Of a DNA stretch of 12,497 nt, positions 6,708 through 12,497 are shown one piece after another. The stretch spans positions 1 to 12,497 of the forward strand of contig JAXDRV010000052.1 in assembly GCA_034090805.1 (NCBI GenBank), given 5' to 3'. Source of the DNA: Ornithomonoglobus_A sp034090805. GTDB taxonomy: Bacteria > Bacillota > Clostridia > UBA1381. Under the pieces are notes generated by a model. The model was given only the letters and a program-made list of their open reading frames with translations. It made no database searches and had not been told where the DNA came from. Positions within the stretch are counted from its first letter, which is position 1, and each line of letters begins with the position of its first letter. The position numbers were made by a program, and so were the translations under genes.

Positions 6708-7607
6708 ATGAAAGAAAAAAAGAAAATAAAACTATCAAGGGACGACAGGATATTCTACATTGCGGTAAACATCATTATGGCGATAGTGCTGATAGTAGTT
6801 CTCTGGCCGCTGATATTTATAGTATCGTCCTCCTTCTCGTCAAAGGAGGCGGTGCTTGCGGGAAGAGTGTTCCTGCTCCCGGTTGATTTTAGCCTTGAGG
6901 GCTACAAGGCTGTATTCAGTACCGGTGAGGTGCTGACAGGCTACAGAAACACAATATTTTATACCGTGGTCGGAACGTTTCTTAATGTCCTCCTCACCAT
7001 GGTGGGAGCATATCCGCTTTCACGAAAGGATTTGCCCTACAGAAAAGTGCTGATGTTTCTGTTTACCTTTACTATGATATTTTCGGGCGGAATGATTCCG
7101 ACGTATATACTCGTCAGTGAGCTTGGACTTTTAAATTCACCGCTTGCGATGATTTTACCCGGTGCACTGTCTGTATATAACCTGATAATCGCCCGAAGCT
7201 TTATCGAAACAAATATCCCGCACGAGGTGTTCGAGGCGGCGGTAATAGACGGATGCAGTGATTTCAAGTATTTCTGCAAGGTGCTGTTTCCGCTTTCCGG
7301 CTCGGTTGTGGCGGTGCTTACGCTTTACTATGCGGTGGCACACTGGAATTCGTACTTTAACGCATTCCTGTATATAACCGACTCAAAGCTCTATCCTTTG
7401 CAGCTTGTGCTGAGAAACATACTTATTGCAAACCAGGTGGATTCGGCTATGGTAACGGACTTTGACGCTATGACCTCAAAGCAGGGACTTGCGGATTTGA
7501 TGAAATATTCGCTTATAGTTGTCAGCAGTGTGCCGGTGCTTATACTGTACCCGTTTGTACAAAAGCACTTTGTAAAGGGAGTTATGATAGGCTCCGTCAA
7601 AGGATGA
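6708..7607 (+). CDS. Sugar ABC transporter permease (LplC/YtcP-type)
   Basis: Second membrane subunit of 299 residues that should pair with the preceding permease to form the importer channel. Membrane segments lie near 15-40, 82-102, 112-134, 143-162, 196-216 and 266-284. The EAA loop is 'EAAVIDGCSDFKYFCKVLFP' (176-195); Cys replaces the usual Ala after DG. 'SFSSKEAVLAGRVFLLPVDF' and the tail 'VQKHFVKGVMIGSVKG' are hallmarks of the LplC/YtcP branch. GGAGG precedes the ATG by about six bases. The stop codon TGA overlaps a possible upstream start (ATGA at 7604) of the following glycosidase, a further sign of one transcript. Confidence 0.95.
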   Translation: MKEKKKIKLSRDDRIFYIAVNIIMAIVLIVVLWPLIFIVSSSFSSKEAVLAGRVFLLPVDFSLEGYKAVFSTGEVLTGYRNTIFYTVVGTFLNVLLTMVGAYPLSRKDLPYRKVLMFLFTFTMIFSGGMIPTYILVSELGLLNSPLAMILPGALSVYNLIIARSFIETNIPHEVFEAAVIDGCSDFKYFCKVLFPLSGSVVAVLTLYYAVAHWNSYFNAFLYITDSKLYPLQLVLRNILIANQVDSAMVTDFDAMTSKQGLADLMKYSLIVVSSVPVLILYPFVQKHFVKGVMIGSVKG

Positions 7608-7621
7608 TCGAATTTTTTGAA

Positions 7622-7626
7622 AGAGG
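7622..7626 (+). promoter_or_regulatory. Ribosome binding site deciding the GH-A glycosidase start
   Basis: AGAGG lies seven bases before the ATG at 7634. That start gives a proper signal peptide at the very N-terminus. The longer frame from 7604 would place ten residues, including three acidic ones, before it, which is unfavourable for export. Confidence 0.65.
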
Positions 7627-7633
7627 TTTATAT

Positions 7634-10600
7634 ATGCTTATAAAAAAATTATTAAGCTCCTGCATGGCTGCGGTATTGGTGCTTGCATCGACTGCCGTGC
7701 CGATGACGGCATCTGCCTCCGAAACGGAATATGCAATAACGTCCTCGTTAAACGGCGGTTGGCAAAATACAGCCGTTGAAAGAAAGCTTATCGCCTCGGC
7801 GCAGTTTGGCAAAAATCCCGTAATGAACGGCATGACAGCCGAAATAGGAGATGATCCGTCGGCGGTTACGGTGTCAAGGCTTCTCGGCAGAGAGGGCTGG
7901 GTGCTTGACCCGGATTTGGGAGAGAGCGCAAGGTTTATCAACATCAACATAGACAACAGCGTTGCTTATGATTGTGTTGACGGAGCAAGCTACGCCGTTG
8001 AGGTTGATTATTACGATAAGGGAATATCAAGCCTTGCGTTTGAATATCCTTCAATGGACTACACTCCGATTATCCATGTTGACGCATCGGGCGAAACCTC
8101 GCAGCCGGTTCTGAATAAGGACGTAAAAACGAGTGAGGGCGAGTATCTCGTCTTTGCCGATACGGGAGTGTGGCGCAGCTATTGCTGGTTCATGGATAAT
8201 CCGACGATGGCGGACAGTCTTAACGGCTTTGATATGAGGATAGGCGTGTACAGCGATACAATGGGATATTCACGTGATGCAGAGGTTGTGATTTCGGCGG
8301 TGAGAGTGTACCGCCTGTCAACCGCAAGCCGTGTGAAAATCACAAACAATACCTCGGAGCATATGGGGAATATCTTCTATGACGGCGAGGAAATTGAGCT
8401 TACGGCAGATTTTGCGGCTGATATTTATCCGCATTACACACAAATCGACGGTGATTATCCGCTTGATGTGGTGTACACGGTTCGTGACGATGAGGGCAAT
8501 ACCGTCAAAACCATGACCGACAGCTTTACACTGCCTGCACTGGAAAGCGAAACACGGACGCAGAAATTCAGCATTGATCGCTTTGGGATATATCGTGTGG
8601 ATATAGAGGCGTACTGCAACGAAAAGAAAATATACAGCCGCCTCGGAACGGAATTTTCATATGTTCATTCCGATAAGGGAAAGACAATAAACTCTGCCGC
8701 CGGAACGCAGATAGGACTTTTAAATCCCGATGATGTTAAAATAGCGCAGCTTGTGAGAAATGCCGGAATGGAAAATATCCGCATGATGTGTTATTACTAT
8801 AACTGGCGGAAAAGTGCCGAAAACTACGAAATAACGAACGTGTCTGTTTCCGAGGGATATAAGTCGATGTATCGGGCGTTTAAGAAAGCGGGACTGAAAA
8901 TTAATGCCAATATTCACTCGGCATCATGGATGGGTGCGGCATACAATTTTGGGGTGAACGAGCGCACACCGCCGTACACCGAAAACGGATTAAGACGGTG
9001 GAGCGACTATTGCCGTGATATGGCGGAGCTTTTGGGAGATACGGTTGAGGTTATGGAAATCTGGAATGAGTATAATCTCGGACCAAACCATAGCTTTAAT
9101 ATGGAAAATCGCCCGGCGGAGGATTACATAAAGCTTTACGAAGCGTCAAAGGCTGCGATAAAATCGGTCAATCCCGATATGCCCGTTGTGGGAATGAATA
9201 CATCGGGCGCAGGTACTGTATGGATTGATAATGCAATCAAAAACAGCGGCGGCAAGCGCATTGATATGGATATAATCACAATTCATCCGTATCAGTGGTA
9301 CGGTGATCCGCTGACGTTTAAGCCGCATGAAAAGGTCAAGGAAACGGCGGCGGTGCTGAAAAAGTATGATATGGACGATATTCCGCTGTGGATTGGCGAA
9401 TACGGATATTCTGCACACTATGAGCAGGTAAATACCGAAATTCAGCAGGCAATGTATAACGCACAGTCATACGGACTAATCATGGCAACGGGAGTTCCGG
9501 AAAGATTTTACTTCTATTGTCTGCTTGACAAGGCAAATCCGATAAGAACCGACCGTGAGTCAAATTTCGGAATGGTGAGGTGTACCTTTAATAAGCCGCT
9601 GCCGTATATGCTGGACTATGCGGCAAAGCCGGGGTATCTTGTGATAAGCAATCTGAATATGCTCTATCATGACGCAAGGTTTGAAAATTCAATCGAGCTT
9701 GGCGAAACGGGCAGGATTATCCGAACCTCGCACCCCAAGGATAAAACCCAAAGGGCGATGATGTTCTCGAATAAAAAGGACGGAGAAACGGTTACTCTGA
9801 ACCTCGGAACGGATAAAATAAAGCTCTATGACGCTTACGGCAACAGCGAGGAAATAACAGGCGAAAAGGGGATTTACAGCTTTACCTTGAGCGAGAGAGT
9901 TCAGTATATCGAAGGGAATTTCACCTCGTTTGACAGAGTTCTCGGCGGAGTATATCCGAAAAGCTCATCTTTTGATGTGCCTTACGGCGAAAATGCTGTG
10001 ATACAGCTTGCAAATTACACAGGCAAAACCGTAACGGCAAGAGTTAAGCCGATGTTCGGCAGCGAGGCGGGAGCGAGTGAAACGGAAATACAAGGAGAGA
10101 GCGGAACGGTTGAAATAAGCGGAGCAAATGCCGTTCGAGGAACGGAGCGTGTAAGGCTTACACTGTTTGATGAGGAAAACGTGTACTTCTGCGGCTTTGT
10201 GTATCTGAATTATAAGGAGAGCGCAGAGCTGACAACAACGCTTATCCCGCTTGAGAACGGCTGGTCTATGCGATGTACCGTTGAAAATCTTTCAAGTACG
10301 CAGAGTCAAAAAGGCAGGCTGACGATACTCACTCCGGAGGAATGGAATATCCCCGATAAGCTGATAACGCTTGAGGCAGGAGAGAAAAAAACCGAGGATA
10401 TTTTGCTCCCTGTTGCACTGACGGCTGACGACGAGATTATCGAGGCGGCGTTTGTAACGGACGAATCGACAAAAATGGGCAGCTACGTGAGCCGAAGCTA
10501 TAACTTCAGCGCAGCGTTGAGAGCAAAAACTCCGATAACGATAGACGGCTACGGAAACGAATGGACGGAGGGCTTTATCAATCTGAATAAAAGCAGTCAG

Positions 10601-11149
10601 TTCAGCAGCCTTATATCGCTTGGCAGTACATATGCCGGAGCGGACGATTTGAGCGCAAGGGCGGCGGTTAAATGGGACGATGAAAACTTCTATTTCTATG
10701 CCGATGTTGTGGATAATAAGCATTTTTCCATGGGAGTTGAGCCTGTGAATATATGGCAGATGGACAGCATACAGCTTGCGCTTGTGTACGATCCGAAAAA
10801 CGAGCTGCAAAGAACGGAGTTCGAGGAAATGGCTCTCGGCGAGCTTAATGGCGAGCCGATACTCTACCGCCACAAAACACGCTTCAAGGGCGATGAGGAC
10901 TACACGAAAATCCCCGGAGCGGAGCTTAAGGTAAGAGTAGACGGACTGCACACATATTATGAAATGAAAGCGCCCTGGAGCAGCCTTATGGTTGATAAGG
11001 TGACGATAGAGCCGGGAACGGAGCTGAAATTTTCAATGATAGTAAACGAAAACGACGGTGTGGGCAGAGTCGGCTATCTGGCACTTTCGGAGGGTATAGC
11101 CTCAAGTAAAAACAGTAACCTATTTAAGAGATTATATATAAGAAATTGA
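7634..11149 (+). CDS. Large secreted clan GH-A glycoside hydrolase with CBM9-like domain
   Basis: Exported enzyme of 1171 residues. The signal peptide covers about 1-29 (Lys-rich start, 'MAAVLVLASTAVPMTASAS'). Next come a beta-sandwich of binding-module type (about 35-230) and an Ig-like stretch (about 232-345). A TIM-barrel domain (about 357-640) shows clan GH-A catalytic strands: 'EIWNEYN' gives acid/base E479 and 'LWIGEYGYS' gives nucleophile E589, 110 residues apart as expected. 'DIITIHPYQWYG' lies between them. After the barrel are a small beta domain and Ig-like modules (to about 960). The C-terminal CBM9-like domain (about 967-1171) begins 'TPITIDGYGNEW' and contains 'AAVKWDDENFYFYADVVDN'. 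The closest recognised style is GH39- or GH5-like, but the family and substrate are not assigned. It is the extracellular depolymerase candidate of this locus. Confidence 0.87.
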   Translation: MLIKKLLSSCMAAVLVLASTAVPMTASASETEYAITSSLNGGWQNTAVERKLIASAQFGKNPVMNGMTAEIGDDPSAVTVSRLLGREGWVLDPDLGESARFININIDNSVAYDCVDGASYAVEVDYYDKGISSLAFEYPSMDYTPIIHVDASGETSQPVLNKDVKTSEGEYLVFADTGVWRSYCWFMDNPTMADSLNGFDMRIGVYSDTMGYSRDAEVVISAVRVYRLSTASRVKITNNTSEHMGNIFYDGEEIELTADFAADIYPHYTQIDGDYPLDVVYTVRDDEGNTVKTMTDSFTLPALESETRTQKFSIDRFGIYRVDIEAYCNEKKIYSRLGTEFSYVHSDKGKTINSAAGTQIGLLNPDDVKIAQLVRNAGMENIRMMCYYYNWRKSAENYEITNVSVSEGYKSMYRAFKKAGLKINANIHSASWMGAAYNFGVNERTPPYTENGLRRWSDYCRDMAELLGDTVEVMEIWNEYNLGPNHSFNMENRPAEDYIKLYEASKAAIKSVNPDMPVVGMNTSGAGTVWIDNAIKNSGGKRIDMDIITIHPYQWYGDPLTFKPHEKVKETAAVLKKYDMDDIPLWIGEYGYSAHYEQVNTEIQQAMYNAQSYGLIMATGVPERFYFYCLLDKANPIRTDRESNFGMVRCTFNKPLPYMLDYAAKPGYLVISNLNMLYHDARFENSIELGETGRIIRTSHPKDKTQRAMMFSNKKDGETVTLNLGTDKIKLYDAYGNSEEITGEKGIYSFTLSERVQYIEGNFTSFDRVLGGVYPKSSSFDVPYGENAVIQLANYTGKTVTARVKPMFGSEAGASETEIQGESGTVEISGANAVRGTERVRLTLFDEENVYFCGFVYLNYKESAELTTTLIPLENGWSMRCTVENLSSTQSQKGRLTILTPEEWNIPDKLITLEAGEKKTEDILLPVALTADDEIIEAAFVTDESTKMGSYVSRSYNFSAALRAKTPITIDGYGNEWTEGFINLNKSSQFSSLISLGSTYAGADDLSARAAVKWDDENFYFYADVVDNKHFSMGVEPVNIWQMDSIQLALVYDPKNELQRTEFEEMALGELNGEPILYRHKTRFKGDEDYTKIPGAELKVRVDGLHTYYEMKAPWSSLMVDKVTIEPGTELKFSMIVNENDGVGRVGYLALSEGIASSKNSNLFKRLYIRN

Positions 11150-11175
11150 ACGGAAATAATAAAGGAGGAGAAAAG

Positions 11176-12497
11176 ATGAAAAAGAGATTTTTTGCAAAGC
11201 TTACCGCAGTGGCAATAGCAGCGGCACAGGTGGCAACGGGAACGGTATTTGCGGCGGTAACGGAATCAGGTGACAGCACGGCTTTTTGGAAAACGGATTT
11301 TAACGAGTTTACTTCCGGGACGTTGGGTTATATGGCTAAATCTACTAACGTTACATATACATCAGAGCAGATAGCTGACGGAGATTATGCGATAAAAGTA
11401 AATTCAAAAAATTCAAATAATGACGCAAAAGCTATTGTTTTAACAAATAAGGTATATGACTTTTCAAAGCCTATAGCGGTATCGTATGATTTTAAAATAG
11501 ACAGCGGAAGTACTAAGTCTTTTCGTGCGGACTTGACAGATGCGAGTGATAAGGTTATTTCACAAATGCCTAAAATTAATGAAAACACATCAACTACCCG
11601 CAGAGTGCAGGCTTTTGTAGGCGGAACTGCAACAAATTCATCAAAAACAATTACAACAGGAACAACACATAATATAACACAGATTGTAGTATACAATCAG
11701 ACTGATAATAATTATACAATAAGAACATATCTTGACAGTGAGGAACTTATAAAACAGAATGCTACAACACCGTTGATAGATACAAGAACAAACACGGCAG
11801 ATCAGATAAAAGCCTTAAAGGTAAGATTTTATCCATATAACGGCGGAACGGTTACTGTTGATAATGTAAGCGTATGCAATCTTGATGTACTAAAGTTACC
11901 GGAGTCTCTCGGTTGGGTATCGGATACAAACGGTGCGCAAATAGTATATACAAATGCACAGTACAAGGACAGCGATGGAAAAAGTGTGACGGTACCGGCT
12001 GCATTACCTGCAAATAAGTTGACTTCGGCAAGTCAGTATACAATGAAAAAGTATAATATTAAAACAGATCCGCTTATGCTTGACGGCACGGATTACACAT
12101 CATCAAATGTGGTATGGAGCGGAAAGACGGGTCTTACAATTTCCGGTCTTAAATATGATGACGCAACAGCCGAATGTATTGTAATGAAGCTGAATGATCC
12201 GGGAATTATCGAAAACCTTGCAGGGGAAAAGAACACAAATCAGTATATTGCACTTTACCAAAAGACGTTATCGTCAGCTCCTATCATAAGAGAAAGCCGC
12301 ATACTTGGCGCAGACGGCAATGCGATGGCTCTTGATAGCGGAAAGCTGCCCGTAACGGCTAAAACTCTTGAATTTACGGTTGCAAATTCAAAAGCGGAAA
12401 CACTTGATGCCGCTAATGTTAAAATTGAGGGCAACGGCTCGAGTAAGGCATCGACAAAGAACGGCTCGGTTTATACAATTGATCTCGGAACTCTTGC
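11176..12497 (+). CDS. Secreted multi-domain protein, N-terminal part (runs off window)
   Basis: An open frame of 440 codons reaches the window end without a stop, so the C-terminus is missing. AAAGGAGG at 11161-11168, seven bases before the ATG, is the best ribosome binding site of the window. The signal peptide is 'MKKRFFAKLTAVAIAAAQVA' plus 'TGTVFA', with cleavage near residue 26. Residues about 36-235 resemble a jelly-roll module of carbohydrate-active proteins ('DFNEFTSGTLGYM', 'PIAVSYDFKIDSGS', 'GGTVTVDNVSV'). Residues about 240-365 and 368-440 look like successive bacterial Ig-like modules of the SbsA/Big_5 kind ('GKLPVTAKTLEFTVANS', 'LDAANVKIEG'). The mature part is Thr/Asn rich and prefers ACA where the upstream genes prefer ACG. 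It follows the glycosidase by 26 bases without a terminator. A large surface adhesin, lyase or glycan-binding protein is possible; its catalytic part, if any, lies beyond the window. Confidence 0.85.
   Translation, partial: MKKRFFAKLTAVAIAAAQVATGTVFAAVTESGDSTAFWKTDFNEFTSGTLGYMAKSTNVTYTSEQIADGDYAIKVNSKNSNNDAKAIVLTNKVYDFSKPIAVSYDFKIDSGSTKSFRADLTDASDKVISQMPKINENTSTTRRVQAFVGGTATNSSKTITTGTTHNITQIVVYNQTDNNYTIRTYLDSEELIKQNATTPLIDTRTNTADQIKALKVRFYPYNGGTVTVDNVSVCNLDVLKLPESLGWVSDTNGAQIVYTNAQYKDSDGKSVTVPAALPANKLTSASQYTMKKYNIKTDPLMLDGTDYTSSNVVWSGKTGLTISGLKYDDATAECIVMKLNDPGIIENLAGEKNTNQYIALYQKTLSSAPIIRESRILGADGNAMALDSGKLPVTAKTLEFTVANSKAETLDAANVKIEGNGSSKASTKNGSVYTIDLGTL

Noticed and set aside
10292..10951. 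219-codon reverse-strand open frame inside the large glycosidase gene
   Set aside because: It lies wholly antisense to the module region of a clearly coding gene, with no domain pattern and no promoter of its own.

Overview
The window reads like a chromosomal piece of an anaerobic, Gram-positive Clostridia-type bacterium (Bacillota), probably a fibre degrader of a gut or rumen. The grounds are purine-rich Shine-Dalgarno sites, sigma-A type promoters, an LplA/LplB/LplC-type sugar ABC importer, a lipoprotein signal on the binding protein, and large secreted multi-module carbohydrate-active proteins. The species cannot be named from the sequence. All supported genes lie on the + strand and no gap between genes exceeds about 220 bases. 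No tRNA, rRNA, CRISPR array or transposase gene was seen.

Layout. (1) 3-791: an AraC-family regulator with an N-terminal cupin-like half and a C-terminal double HTH, closed by an intrinsic terminator. (2) 869-1007: a promoter region for a first transcription unit, holding a GH16 glycoside hydrolase without a signal peptide (1008-1874), a short repeat-like spacer (1894-2027) and a secreted right-handed beta-helix protein (2047-3975). (3) 3977-4080: a second promoter preceded by nearly the same ~35-base element as the first. It drives a probable operon of a lipoprotein solute-binding protein (4081-5733), two permeases (5763-6689 and 6708-7607), a 1171-residue secreted clan GH-A glycosidase with a C-terminal CBM9-like domain (7634-11149), and the first 440 codons of another secreted multi-domain protein that runs off the end (11176-12497).

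Working model (inference). This is a Gram-positive polysaccharide or oligosaccharide utilisation locus. The large extracellular glycosidase and the beta-helix protein act on or bind a glycan outside the cell. The lipoprotein captures released oligosaccharides and the two permeases import them, with an ATPase encoded elsewhere. The cytosolic GH16 enzyme cuts the imported oligosaccharides further. The AraC protein is the natural candidate to switch on both transcription units through the shared element next to the two -35 boxes. The substrate cannot be read from the sequence; GH16 and clan GH-A retaining enzymes make a beta-linked glucan or galactan-type glycan plausible.

The points most worth following up are the duplicated promoter element, the MITE-like spacer with inverted ends, the unassigned GH-A enzyme, the beta-helix protein lacking a recognisable active site, and the abrupt change in codon use inside the last gene.
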